A DNA stretch of 64,000 nt from JAIBJN01 sp963839745 (GTDB lineage Bacteria > Actinomycetota > Thermoleophilia > Gaiellales > Gaiellaceae), in the NCBI GenBank assembly GCA_963839745.1, contig CAWIWC010000018.1:1-64000 (forward strand). Reading direction: 5' to 3'. The translations under genes and the position numbers were made by a program. The notes under the pieces were generated by a model. That model ran no database searches and was not told where the DNA came from. It worked only from the letters and a program-made list of their open reading frames with translations. Shown here piece by piece: positions 18,522 through 26,948 of the stretch. Each line of letters opens with the position of its first letter. Within the stretch, counting starts at the first letter, position 1.

Positions 18522-21056
18522 CTACTCGTCGTCGGAGGGCTCGTCGACGTCCGCCTCCGCCGCAGGCTCCTCGGCGGGGACGGTGACCTTCTCGGGCTCG
18601 GCGGGAGCCTCGCCCTCGACGATCGTGATGTCGACCTCATCCTCGGCGTCCGCCTTGCGGTCGATGACGATGGTCGAGCCGGGCTTGATCGAGCGGCCGA
18701 GCACGAAGTCCGCGAGCGGGTCCTCGATGAAGCGCTGGATCGCGCGGCGTAGCGGCCTCGCGCCCATGGCCGGGTCGTAGCCCTTGTCGACGAGCAGCTC
18801 CTTCGCCGGCTCCGTGAGCTCGATGGCGGCTTCGTGCTCGACCATCTGCTCCTTCAGCCGCTTCATCATCAGGTCGACGATCACCTTGATCTCGTCCTTC
18901 GTCAGCTTGTGGAAGACGATGACCTCGTCGATGCGGTTGAGAAGCTCGGGGCGGAAGACCTTCTTGAGCTCGCCCATGATCCGGTCCTTCATCTCGTCGT
19001 ACGAGAGGCCGGTGTCGTCGCCCACGGAGAAGCCGAGGGACTGGTTCTTGGAGATCGTGGCCGCGCCGATGTTCGACGTCATGATCACGATCGTGTTGCG
19101 GAAGTCGACCTTGCGGCCCTGGGCGTCCGTCAGCTTCCCGTCCTCGAGGATCTGGAGGAGGATGTTGAAGACGTCCGGGTGGGCCTTCTCGATCTCGTCG
19201 AGCAGGACGACCGAGTACGGCTTGCGGCGCACGGCCTCGGTGAGCTGCCCGCCCTCGTCGTAGCCGATGTAGCCGGGCGGCGAGCCGACGAGCCGGGACA
19301 CGGAGTGCTTCTCCATGTACTCCGACATGTCCACCTGGATCATCGCGTCCTCGTCGCCGAACAGGAACTCGGCGAGCGTGCGCGCGAGCTCGGTCTTGCC
19401 GACGCCCGAGGGGCCGAGGAAGATGAACGAGCCGGTCGGGCGCTTGGGATCCTTGATCCCCGCCCGCGCGCGACGGATCGACTTGGAGACGGCGACGATG
19501 GCCTGGTCCTGGCCGATGACACGCTTGTGGAGCTCCTCCTCCATGCGGATGAGCTTCTGCGACTCGGCCTCCGTGAGCTTGAAGACCGGGATGCCCGTCC
19601 ACATGGAGACGATGTCGGCGATCTCCTCCTCGCCGATCTCGGGCTGCTCGACCTCCTCGGAGGTGCGCCACTTCTCCTCGAGCTCGCGCTTCTTCTGCGT
19701 GAGCTTGCGCTCCTTGTCGCGGAGGTTCGCGGCCTTCTCGAACTCCTGGTCCTCGATCGCCTTCTCCTTCTCCTCGCGCACCTTCTCGATCTCGTCCTCG
19801 AGCTCGCGGTAGCGCGGCGGAGCGGTCATGGTCTTGATGCGCATCCGGGAGGCCGCCTCGTCGATGAGGTCGATCGCCTTGTCCGGCAGGTGCCGGTCCT
19901 GGATGTAGCGGTCGGCGAGGACCGCGGAGGCGCGGAGGGCCTCGTCGGTGATCGTGCAGCGGTGGTGCGCCTCGTAGCGGTCGCGCAGGCCGCGCAGGAT
20001 CTGGACGGTGTCGTCCACGGAGGGCTCGTCGACGCGGATCTGCTGGAAGCGGCGCTCGAGGGCCGCGTCGCGCTCGAGGTACTTGCGGTACTCGTCGAGC
20101 GTCGTCGCGCCGATCGTCTGAAGCTCCCCGCGCGCGAGCGCCGGCTTGAGGATGGAGGCCGCGTCGATCGCGCCCTCGGCCGCGCCGGCGCCGACGAGGT
20201 TGTGGAGCTCGTCGATGAACAGGATGATGTCGCCGCGCTGGGTGATCTCCTTCATCACCTTCTTCAGGCGCTCCTCGAACTCGCCGCGGTACTTCGAGCC
20301 CGCCACCAGGGCGGCCAGGTCGAGCGTGTAGATCTGCTTGTTCTTCAGGAGCTCGGGGACCTGGTTCGCCGAGATGCGCGCGGCGAGGCCCTCGACGACG
20401 GCCGTCTTGCCGACGCCGGGCTCGCCGATCAGGACCGGGTTGTTCTTCGTGCGGCGCGACAGGATCTGCATCACGCGCTCGATCTCGGTCTGGCGCCCGA
20501 CGACCGGGTCGAGCTTCGACTCGGCGGCGAGCTTGGTCAGGTTGCGCCCGAACTGGTCGAGGAGCTTGGAGCTCTTCGCCTTCTCGCCGGACGCGGCGGC
20601 GCCGCCCTGCTGCCGCCGGCCGGGGCCGGAGAGCATGCGGATGATCTCGTTGCGAATCTTCTCGGCGTCGGCGTCGAAGTCGAGCAGGATGCGCGCCGCG
20701 ACGCCCTCGTTCTCGCGCACGAGGCCGAGCAGGATGTGCTCGGTGCCGATGTAGTTGTGGCCCAGCGAGAGCGCCTCGCGCAGCGCGAGCTCGAGCACCT
20801 TCTTCGCGCGCGGCGTGAACGGGATCTGGCCGGTCGTCACCTCGTCGCCCTGGCCGACGATGCGCGCGACCTGGGCGCGCACCTCCTCGACGGTGATGTC
20901 GAGGCTCTCGAGCACCCGCGCTGCGAGGCCTTCCTCCTCGCGAAGGAGGCCGAGCAGGATGTGCTCGGTGCCGATGTAGTTGTGCTTCAGCGCTCTGGCC
21001 TCGTCCTGTGCAAGGACGACGACCTGACGGGCCCTCTCGGTGAAGCGTTCGAACAA
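18522..21056 (-). CDS. clpC: ATP-dependent Clp protease ATPase subunit ClpC
   Basis: Hsp100 unfoldase that feeds substrates to ClpP. 844 residues. Two N-domain repeats (YIGTEHILLGLLREEEG near 27 and YIGTEHILLGLVRENEG near 102), AAA1 Walker A GEPGVGKT at 211-218, a middle coiled-coil with a UVR motif at about 417-452 (the ClpC hallmark), AAA2 Walker A GPSGVGKT at 548-555, and an acidic C-terminal tail. The TTG start at 21056 follows GGAAAGGA. ClpP is not in the window. The upstream gap also carries the divergent CAP-protein leader; I see no CIRCE or HAIR-type heat-shock operator in it. Confidence 0.96.
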   Translation of the reverse strand: MFERFTERARQVVVLAQDEARALKHNYIGTEHILLGLLREEEGLAARVLESLDITVEEVRAQVARIVGQGDEVTTGQIPFTPRAKKVLELALREALSLGHNYIGTEHILLGLVRENEGVAARILLDFDADAEKIRNEIIRMLSGPGRRQQGGAAASGEKAKSSKLLDQFGRNLTKLAAESKLDPVVGRQTEIERVMQILSRRTKNNPVLIGEPGVGKTAVVEGLAARISANQVPELLKNKQIYTLDLAALVAGSKYRGEFEERLKKVMKEITQRGDIILFIDELHNLVGAGAAEGAIDAASILKPALARGELQTIGATTLDEYRKYLERDAALERRFQQIRVDEPSVDDTVQILRGLRDRYEAHHRCTITDEALRASAVLADRYIQDRHLPDKAIDLIDEAASRMRIKTMTAPPRYRELEDEIEKVREEKEKAIEDQEFEKAANLRDKERKLTQKKRELEEKWRTSEEVEQPEIGEEEIADIVSMWTGIPVFKLTEAESQKLIRMEEELHKRVIGQDQAIVAVSKSIRRARAGIKDPKRPTGSFIFLGPSGVGKTELARTLAEFLFGDEDAMIQVDMSEYMEKHSVSRLVGSPPGYIGYDEGGQLTEAVRRKPYSVVLLDEIEKAHPDVFNILLQILEDGKLTDAQGRKVDFRNTIVIMTSNIGAATISKNQSLGFSVGDDTGLSYDEMKDRIMGELKKVFRPELLNRIDEVIVFHKLTKDEIKVIVDLMMKRLKEQMVEHEAAIELTEPAKELLVDKGYDPAMGARPLRRAIQRFIEDPLADFVLGRSIKPGSTIVIDRKADAEDEVDITIVEGEAPAEPEKVTVPAEEPAAEADVDEPSDDE

Positions 21057-21175
21057 GCTTCAGCGTCCTTTCCGGTCGACAGCCGGACCTATGGTACCGA
21101 ACCGGTCGGGACTCCCCGCACGCGCCATGCGGTCCGTATCGGCTCTGCGACGAAGGCTTGTGAGGGTCAATTTCA

Positions 21176-21243
21176 CCAGGGCAGATCGGTGCATTGGAGG
21201 TGCCTCCGTTGGGGGAGGCAGAAGTCCTGGAAACCGCCGATCT
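21176..21243 (+). ncRNA. Candidate pseudoknotted leader RNA upstream of the CAP gene
   Basis: CCAGGG at 21176-21181 can pair with TCCTGG at 21225-21230 (one G-U), AGATCGG at 21183-21189 with CCGATCT at 21237-21243, and between them TGCCTCC at 21201-21207 pairs with GGAGGCA at 21214-21220. The outer helices interlock as an H-type pseudoknot around the inner hairpin. A competing hairpin (GGAGG 21196-21200 with CCTCC 21203-21207) is possible. The structure ends seven bases before the ATG at 21251. I do not recognise it as a known riboswitch class. Confidence 0.3.
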
Positions 21244-21250
21244 TTCGAGT

Positions 21251-21790
21251 ATGGGAGGGAAGGTTTGTACTGCGGCTGCTGTTGCCCTTGCCGTTCTCGC
21301 GCTCGCGCCTTCGGCGGGCGCCGTCATGGTCACGGAGCGCAACCCGCTCGAGCCGAGCATCGTCGAGCGCATCAACTCGGTCCGGAGGTCGCACGGTCTT
21401 CGCGCCCTCACGGTCGCGAAGCGCCTGAACGACGCGTCCAACCGCCACGCCCGGTCGATGGGCGCATCGAGCTACTTCCGCCACGAGCTCTACACGCCGC
21501 AGCAGGACCGGGCCTGGACACCCTTCTCCACCTGGATCCGCTGGTACTGGCCCGGCCCCGGGTACAGGGCCTGGAGCGCCGGCGAGAACCTCGCCTGGGG
21601 CGCTCCCGACATCTCCGCGAGCCGCACGGTCACCAACTGGATGAACAGCCCCGGGCACCGCGCCAACATCCTGAACCCGCTGTGGCGGTATATCGGGGTC
21701 GCCGCCGTCCACGTCGACCAGCCCGCCGGCTATTACCGGTCCTGGGACGACGTGACGATCGTGGCGGCCGAGTTCGGCCAGCGCAGCTGA
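21251..21790 (+). CDS. Secreted CAP-domain (SCP/PR1) protein
   Basis: 179 residues. The signal peptide GGKVCTAAAVALAVLALAPSAGA is followed by a CAP domain of YkwD type: IVERINSVRRSHGLRAL, LNDASNRHARSMGASSYFRHE (with the conserved His), AGENLAWG and TNWMNSPGHRANILNP, whose second His and Glu form the family cavity. Exported and probably acting in the cell envelope; the biochemical role of bacterial CAP proteins is unclear. ATG 21251 is chosen because it starts the signal peptide, but it has no Shine-Dalgarno; TTG 21209, eight bases after GGAGG, is an alternative. A possible structured leader covers the region just upstream. Confidence 0.87.
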   Translation: MGGKVCTAAAVALAVLALAPSAGAVMVTERNPLEPSIVERINSVRRSHGLRALTVAKRLNDASNRHARSMGASSYFRHELYTPQQDRAWTPFSTWIRWYWPGPGYRAWSAGENLAWGAPDISASRTVTNWMNSPGHRANILNPLWRYIGVAAVHVDQPAGYYRSWDDVTIVAAEFGQRS

Positions 21791-21809
21791 CGCCGGCTTC
21801 CGGCCTCGG

Positions 21810-21815
21810 TAGTCT
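21810..21815 (+). promoter_or_regulatory. Candidate -10 box for a leaderless alkA transcript
   Basis: TAGTCT, six bases before the GTG at 21822, with no Shine-Dalgarno sequence. The spacing matches transcription starting at the start codon. Confidence 0.35.
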
Positions 21816-21821
21816 CGCGGC

Positions 21822-22652
21822 GTGCCGCTCGAGACGACGATCGTGCCGCGCCCGCCCTACTCACTCGCGCTCTCGGCACGGATGAGGAGCGACACGACGC
21901 GCCGCCTGCGGGACGGTGTCCTGACGGTGGCGCTCGAGGCCGACGACTGCGCCGCGCTCGCCCGCGTGCATCAGCGGCCGGACGGGACGCTCGCGGCCCG
22001 GATCGAGGGTGAGCGGCCCGAGGCGGCGCTGGCCAAGCTCCGCTTCGTGCTCGCCGTCGACGACGACCACGAGCCCTTCCTTCGCCGTTTCGTCGACGAC
22101 CCGCTCATCGGGCGCGCCGTGCGGCGGCTGCGCGGCCTCCGGCCGCTGCGGACCGCGACGGTCACGCACGCCCTCCTCAAGGCCGTGTGCGGCCAGCTGA
22201 TCCAGGCCCGCGCGGCGCGCGACCTGGAGGCCAGGCTCCTGCGCAGGTCGGCGACACCCTTCGGCGACCTCGTCCTGCCTCCGACGCGCGCGACCTTCCG
22301 CGGGACCTCCCCGTCGCACCTCGCCCGCCAGGGGCTCGTGGCCCGCAAGGCGAACGCCCTCATCCGCCTCTCGCGCGAATGGGACGTCGAGCGCCTGCAC
22401 GGCGTGGAGACGCAGACCGCGGTCGCGCGCATCGAGCGCGAGCGCGGGCTCGGCCCGTGGTCGGCGGGCGTCGTCTGCCTCCAGGGGCTCGGCCGCTACG
22501 AGCACGGTCTCGTAGGCGACCTGGGCCTCATCAAGCTCTGCGCCGCCCTGCTCGGCCGCCGGGCAGAGGCCGAGGACACGCGCAGGCTCCTCGAGCCGTA
22601 CGGCGAGTGGGCCGGGCTGGCGAGCGTCTACCTGCTCGCTCGCGCCGCTTGA
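21822..22652 (+). CDS. alkA: DNA-3-methyladenine glycosylase II (AlkA-type)
   Basis: Base-excision repair enzyme removing alkylated purines. 276 residues, HhH-GPD superfamily. An N-terminal beta domain (residues 1-90) is followed by the helical core: LLKAVCGQLIQARAA, ARKANALIRLSREW, and the helix-hairpin-helix ERGLGPWSAGVVCLQGLGRYEHGLVGDLGLIK, in which the Asp of VGDLG is in the catalytic position. Starts with GTG at 21822 and is probably leaderless. With mutY and radA it is one of several DNA-maintenance genes in this window. Confidence 0.88.
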   Translation: MPLETTIVPRPPYSLALSARMRSDTTRRLRDGVLTVALEADDCAALARVHQRPDGTLAARIEGERPEAALAKLRFVLAVDDDHEPFLRRFVDDPLIGRAVRRLRGLRPLRTATVTHALLKAVCGQLIQARAARDLEARLLRRSATPFGDLVLPPTRATFRGTSPSHLARQGLVARKANALIRLSREWDVERLHGVETQTAVARIERERGLGPWSAGVVCLQGLGRYEHGLVGDLGLIKLCAALLGRRAEAEDTRRLLEPYGEWAGLASVYLLARAA

Positions 22653-22995
22653 CGGGGCCCTAGAAGGAGCCCACGGCGGGGGACGCCACCCGAGCCGTCG
22701 GTAGCGCCCCCCAACCGTGGCGACTCGCCCGACCCCAGCAAGACGGGCGAGCGCGTGGGCATCTCGCGCTGACGCGCGGAACCCACGCTTCCTGCGAACT
22801 GGGGCGCGCCGGCAGAGCCGGCGCAACGGCGATGTCGCACGTCGCGGCCAGCACCACGGTTCGAGCGATTCCCCTCATTGCCTCCCCTTGCCGCAGGTCG
22901 TGCATCCCATTAAGCGCCGTGTACCCCTTTTGGGTACTGAACGAAGGGTTAGACCCGACCGGGACGAACGCCCGGCCGCGCAACAAGGCCTCTCG
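22653..22995. other. Intergenic region rich in inverted repeats, no confident gene
   Basis: 343 bases between the convergent alkA and sugar-transferase genes. Contains four clear hairpins: CTCGCCCG/CGGGCGAG (22724-22731, 22744-22751), GCGTGGG/CCCACGC (22753-22759, 22782-22788), GCGCCGGC/GCCGGCGC (22806-22813, 22817-22824), and GTACCC-N5-GGGTAC (22921-22937). One 72-codon minus-strand frame (22660-22878) has a GGGGAGG site and a signal-like start but no family resemblance. The hairpins may be terminators, a palindromic repeat cluster or an untranslated RNA. Confidence 0.4.
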
Positions 22996-24459
22996 CTACT
23001 CGGCCTGCGTGGGCCTGACGATGGCGATGATCGTCAGCAGCAGGATCTTCACGTCGAGCCAGAGGGACCAGTTCTCGATGTAGTAGTTGTCCCACTCGAC
23101 GCGGTCGGCCAGCGACGTTTGGCCGCGGAGGCCGTGCACCTGCGCCCAGCCGGTGATGCCGGCCTTCACGCGATGCCGCTCGCCGTAGCGGTCGATCTGG
23201 TCGCTGAAGAGGGCGACGTATTCGGGCCGCTCCGGGCGGGGGCCGACGAGGCTCATCTCGCCTCGCAGGACGTTCCAGAGCTGCGGGAGCTCGTCGAGCG
23301 ACGTTCGCCGCAGGAAGGCGCCGACGCGCGTGCGCCTGTCGGCGCCCTCGACGCCTCCGGGTGCAGTGCCGGGCGCGAGCTCGCCGGCGCCGCCCGTTTC
23401 CGCACACGGCGGGCGCATCGAGCGAAGCTTGAGAATCTGGAAGACGTCGCCGTCGAGGCCGGCGCGCGCCTGCCGGAAGAAGATCGGGCGCCCCATGCTC
23501 AGCCAGACGGCGAGAGAGGCTGCGAGCAGCACGGGCGAGACGAGCACGAGCAGCAGCGCGGCGACGAGACGGTCGGCCGCGTACTTGATCGCGAACTGCC
23601 AGCTGCGCGGGTTCGTCGGCTGGGCGGTCAAGAGCGGGATGCCGCCGAGGTACTCGATGCCGATGTGGCCGACCACCTTCTCGTAGAAGCGCGGCACCAT
23701 CGAGACCTCGACGCCGAGCTCCTGGCACCGCTTCAGCACGTTGAGGAGCACGCTGCGCGGCGCGGTCGAGAACGAGAGGACCACATGCCGGACGCCGTGC
23801 TCCTGCACGACGCGGTCGAGATCCCAGCTCGCGCCCAGGACAGGCAGGCCGTCGTCGTTCGCCACGGCCCGCGGTTCCTTGTCCAGGAACCCGACGGGGC
23901 GCAGGCCGAGCTCGGGATGCTCCAGGAGCCGCTTCGCCGTCAGCCGGCCGACGTGGCCGGCGCCGACGACGAGCGTCGGGCGCACGGACTCGCCGCGGCG
24001 GCGGGCGCGGAGCTCACCCCACGAGAGGACGACGCGGCCCGCAAGCAGGTAGACGGTGGCGAAGGCCCAGATGCGGGCCGTCTGCGCGGCAACCCAGGGG
24101 TCGTCGTGCGCGAGAACGCGCATCGAGAGGATGATCATCGCCGCGAGCGCCGTCGCGGTGACCGCGATGCGCAGGTCGTCGAGAACGCGCAGGAAGACCC
24201 GCGGCCGGTACATGCCGCGGATCGCCATGAAGACGAACGTCAGAACCGGGAACGCGAGCAGCCAGAGCGCAGGCGTCGAAGGGACGCCGGCCCGGGGGGC
24301 GCCGAGGTCCGCGACGAGGACCGCGGCAAAGAGCATGAGAGCATCGACTCCCAGGCAGGCACGGGTCCAGCCCTGAATCCGCCGCGTGCGTGCGACGGCG
24401 CTCCGGGCACGAACCCGGACCGGGAGAGCACGAGCCTCCACGCGGGAGCCTTCGAACAA
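22996..24459 (-). CDS. Exopolysaccharide polyprenyl glycosylphosphotransferase (initiating sugar transferase)
   Basis: Transfers the first sugar-1-phosphate onto undecaprenyl phosphate to begin exopolysaccharide repeat-unit synthesis. 487 residues: four N-terminal membrane helices (about 35-160), a Rossmann-like CoA-binding-type region (TLVVGAGHVGRLTAKRLLEHPEL), a fifth membrane helix (ALLLVLVSPVLLAASLAVWL), then the catalytic domain with FFRQARAGLDGDVFQILKLRSM, RRTSLDELPQLWNVLRGEMSLVGPRPERPEY and VKAGITGWAQVHGLRGQT. WbaP/CpsE-type. The start is a TTG at 24459, 15 bases after the LPFTG gene's stop; a GTG a few codons later is possible. Probably in one transcript with the LPFTG gene. Confidence 0.92.
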   Translation of the reverse strand: MFEGSRVEARALPVRVRARSAVARTRRIQGWTRACLGVDALMLFAAVLVADLGAPRAGVPSTPALWLLAFPVLTFVFMAIRGMYRPRVFLRVLDDLRIAVTATALAAMIILSMRVLAHDDPWVAAQTARIWAFATVYLLAGRVVLSWGELRARRRGESVRPTLVVGAGHVGRLTAKRLLEHPELGLRPVGFLDKEPRAVANDDGLPVLGASWDLDRVVQEHGVRHVVLSFSTAPRSVLLNVLKRCQELGVEVSMVPRFYEKVVGHIGIEYLGGIPLLTAQPTNPRSWQFAIKYAADRLVAALLLVLVSPVLLAASLAVWLSMGRPIFFRQARAGLDGDVFQILKLRSMRPPCAETGGAGELAPGTAPGGVEGADRRTRVGAFLRRTSLDELPQLWNVLRGEMSLVGPRPERPEYVALFSDQIDRYGERHRVKAGITGWAQVHGLRGQTSLADRVEWDNYYIENWSLWLDVKILLLTIIAIVRPTQAE

Positions 24460-24474
24460 CGCGCGGGCTCCCGG

Positions 24475-24717
24475 TTAGGTCCTGGCCCGCCCTACTCGCC
24501 TGAGCGTGAGTCCAGCCGCAAGCAGCAGGACGCCCGCCCCCACGAGGAGCAGCAGATCGAGACCGGTAAACGGTAGGGAACCGCCGCCCTCGACGTCGCC
24601 CTGGATGTTGCCTCCGGTGCCGCCGTACCCGTCCTGCGTCGGCTGTTGTGCCAGCGCGACGGACGCCAAGACCAGGTACGCGAACACCCCACTTGCGAGT
24701 GCCGCAAGACGCTTCAC
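24475..24717 (-). CDS. Small secreted protein with LPFTG cell-wall sorting signal
   Basis: 80 residues from a GTG at 24717 preceded by GGGAGG at five bases. Signal peptide (KRLAALASGVFAYLVLASVALA), a short Gly/Gln-rich exported segment, then LPFTG, a 20-residue hydrophobic helix and a basic tail RRVGRART: a complete sortase signal. The mature surface part is only about 25 residues, so it is more likely an anchor or spacer than an adhesin. It is the first gene after a strong promoter and lies directly before the initiating sugar transferase, suggesting a link between surface anchoring and polysaccharide. No sortase gene is in the window. Confidence 0.75.
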   Translation of the reverse strand: MKRLAALASGVFAYLVLASVALAQQPTQDGYGGTGGNIQGDVEGGGSLPFTGLDLLLLVGAGVLLLAAGLTLRRVGRART

Positions 24718-24872
24718 TTCATCCTCCCTTTTCCTCGTCCTCCTTCCCGGACGCACGGCGTTCGCCGACGCGCCCGAACGAGGACATCTGTTGGCCGCAG
24801 GTTGTAACCCTTCTCTCTCGTGCCGCACTTGCTCGAGCCCTTGCTTAAGTGGCCGCAACAAGGACTCACATC

Positions 24873-24902
24873 ACAGTATCGGTGGTCTTTCGCGAGTGTC
24901 AA
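24873..24902 (-). promoter_or_regulatory. Consensus housekeeping promoter for the LPFTG / sugar-transferase unit
   Basis: On the minus strand TTGACA (24902-24897), an 18-base spacer and TACTGT (24878-24873). This is the best -35 element I found in the window. Transcription would begin near 24866, leaving a leader of about 150 bases before the GTG at 24717. I found no recognised riboswitch in the leader. Confidence 0.65.
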
Positions 24903-24919
24903 CTTCGTGCCATCCACTG

Positions 24920-26914
24920 TTAGCTGCTCCGCTCCTCGACCCGCTGGAGGAAGATCCGGTCGATCACGTGAGGGTCCACTTGCTCGCCGGAGCGAACCCC
25001 TTCACGGACGACGTCGACGGCCTCCTCGAGAGGATTGAGCTCCTCGGCGCGGTCGAGTCTGGACAGTGCTTCGTCGCGCCGGCCCTCACGGGCCGCCACG
25101 ATCGCAAGCTCGAGCTCGGCGTACCAGTCGTCTCCCTTCCGTTCGAGCGCGCGCTCGAACGAATCCTCGGCGCGGGCGAAGTCCTCCTGCCGCATCGCGA
25201 TCGCGCCGGCGACCAAGTCGGGACGGGAGCTCAACGGGTTGAGCGCACGCGCCCGGTCGAGGATCGAATACGCATCCTCGGGATCGGACCGCCACGTGTC
25301 TGCGGCGCGCTCGATTTCGCGCGCCGCAAGCCAAGGGAGCCCCAGAGAGACAACCGACGCCACGAGAGCCAACATATAGCCCGCGGCGGCTGGCATGGAA
25401 ACGCGATTCCCGGAATTTGCGGACGAGACCGCCGCGGGCGCCGGGCGCTCGAGCCCTCCCGCCATGCCGAGCCAGGCGAACGCGGGGCCCGCGAGGCCCG
25501 GGAACTCCCAGAACCAGTCGATCGACCCGTGCAGCGCCCAGTAGGCGAACGTGACCACCGCCGCGGCCGCGACGGCGTGTCCAAGCGGCGAGCGGCGTGA
25601 GCGGGCGAGCCACACGGCCGCGAGCGCGCAGCCGAGGAAGCCGCCGAAGAGCAGGGCGCCGATGAGCCCGGTCTGAGAGAGCACCATGACCGGCAGGCTG
25701 TGCGGATAGAGGGGCTCCTCGACGCTCTCCCGCTCGCGGAGGTACGGCGTGGCGAAGTTTCCGGCGCCGATCCCGACCACCGGCGAGTCCTGGAACTCGC
25801 CCATGGCGACGCGCCAGAAGTCGTAGCGGTTGCTCCCGAGGTTGGCGCCGAAGTACGACGAGCTCTCCTCGAACTCCTGGCCCGCGGAGAACTCGTCCCA
25901 GGCGTCCTGGGCCTGCGAGACGGGGTTGCCGTACGTGACCAGCAGAACGACTGCGGCGATGAACGCGGCCAGCCCGGTCGCAATCCCGAGCACCCAGCGA
26001 CCCAACCGAGCGAGGTCGGGCGGCAGCGGCGCATAACGGTCGACCAGCCCGTAGATCGTGCCCACGACGAAGAGGGCGGCGGCCGAGCCGATGAGCGGCT
26101 CCTCGAGCGCGCCGAGGGCGTCGGGCAGCGTGTCCCCGCGGGCGGCCGAGTACACGTCGAGGAGCGAGCCGCGGACGAGCAGCGTCGCCAGGCAGACCGG
26201 CGCCAGGGCCAGGAGCGAGCGCGAGCGGTTGGGGACCAAGGCCAGGTAGAGGAGGACGACGACCGGGAAGACGAAGAGCGACCCCCGGCTCTGAGGCAGC
26301 ACCGCCTGCTGGAGGAGGAACCCGGCCGAGGCGAGGAAGAGCCCGCGCAGCCACCACGGCGTCTCGCGCCTCGAGGCGAGGAACACGGCGGGCCAGACCG
26401 CCGACAGGAAGAGCGCGCAGTCGGCGTTGATGTAACCGACCGGCTCCGAGTAGCGGCCGCCGATGAAGAGCGCGTACGGGTCGTCGGCGTGGAGCGCGGC
26501 GACGAACGAGGCCGCGGCGATCCCCGCGACGCCCAGCGCGTACGCCGCCAGCAGCATCGCGCCGTGACGGGCGCGCCACGGCCAGAGAAGGAAGATGGCG
26601 TAGACCACGAGGTAGAGCAGCGTCCGGTTGGCGGCGTCCCAGGCCTCCCCCTTGTCCGCGGCCCACGCAATCGAGAGCACGCTCCAGACGGTGTAGGCGG
26701 CGAAGAGGCAGAGGGCGGCGAGCGCCACGCGCGGGAGCGTCCGCATGAGCTGCGGCACGCCGAAGAGGAGGAGGCCGAGCAGCCCGAGCAATGCGAGCGC
26801 GCCCGGCATCCAGAGGGTCGGTGGATAGCCGCCGTCGACCATCGCCCACACGAGGAAGATCCCGAGAGGGATCGCGCCGACGAGGGCGGTCGAGGCCCGC
26901 GTTGCCAAGCTCAT
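24920..26914 (-). CDS. O-antigen ligase/polymerase-family membrane protein with TPR tail
   Basis: 664 residues from ATG 26914. About a dozen membrane helices span residues 10-520; the Wzy_C-type periplasmic loop is around 370-430 (SSSYFGANLGSNRYDFWRVAMGEFQDSPVVGIGAGNF), where GxGxGNF and the following PHSLPVMVLSQTGLIGALLF match the polymerase/ligase family. Residues about 545-664 form a soluble TPR-like segment (EDAYSILDRARALNPLSSRPDLV, EDFARAEDSFERALERKGDDW). It could polymerise or ligate the exopolysaccharide; another protein of this type is encoded at 30931. It is 34 bases downstream of the VOC gene, same strand. Confidence 0.85.
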   Translation of the reverse strand: MSLATRASTALVGAIPLGIFLVWAMVDGGYPPTLWMPGALALLGLLGLLLFGVPQLMRTLPRVALAALCLFAAYTVWSVLSIAWAADKGEAWDAANRTLLYLVVYAIFLLWPWRARHGAMLLAAYALGVAGIAAASFVAALHADDPYALFIGGRYSEPVGYINADCALFLSAVWPAVFLASRRETPWWLRGLFLASAGFLLQQAVLPQSRGSLFVFPVVVLLYLALVPNRSRSLLALAPVCLATLLVRGSLLDVYSAARGDTLPDALGALEEPLIGSAAALFVVGTIYGLVDRYAPLPPDLARLGRWVLGIATGLAAFIAAVVLLVTYGNPVSQAQDAWDEFSAGQEFEESSSYFGANLGSNRYDFWRVAMGEFQDSPVVGIGAGNFATPYLRERESVEEPLYPHSLPVMVLSQTGLIGALLFGGFLGCALAAVWLARSRRSPLGHAVAAAAVVTFAYWALHGSIDWFWEFPGLAGPAFAWLGMAGGLERPAPAAVSSANSGNRVSMPAAAGYMLALVASVVSLGLPWLAAREIERAADTWRSDPEDAYSILDRARALNPLSSRPDLVAGAIAMRQEDFARAEDSFERALERKGDDWYAELELAIVAAREGRRDEALSRLDRAEELNPLEEAVDVVREGVRSGEQVDPHVIDRIFLQRVEERSS

Positions 26915-26948
26915 CGCCGGGCGAGTGTACGGCGAGCGGAGGGGCCGA

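Noticed and set aside
21057..21250. A c-di-AMP (ydaO-type) riboswitch before the CAP gene
   Set aside because: I looked because such switches precede wall-related genes and disA is nearby, but the conserved ydaO core sequences are absent.
18834..21428. An 864-codon plus-strand frame opposite clpC
   Set aside because: Composition (Leu, Asp, Arg, Val) is that of an antisense shadow; ClpC on the other strand is certain.
22660..22878. A 72-codon secreted protein on the minus strand
   Set aside because: It has a good GGGGAGG site and a signal-like start, but the rest is Arg/Ala/Pro low-complexity crossing several hairpins; I left it as intergenic.
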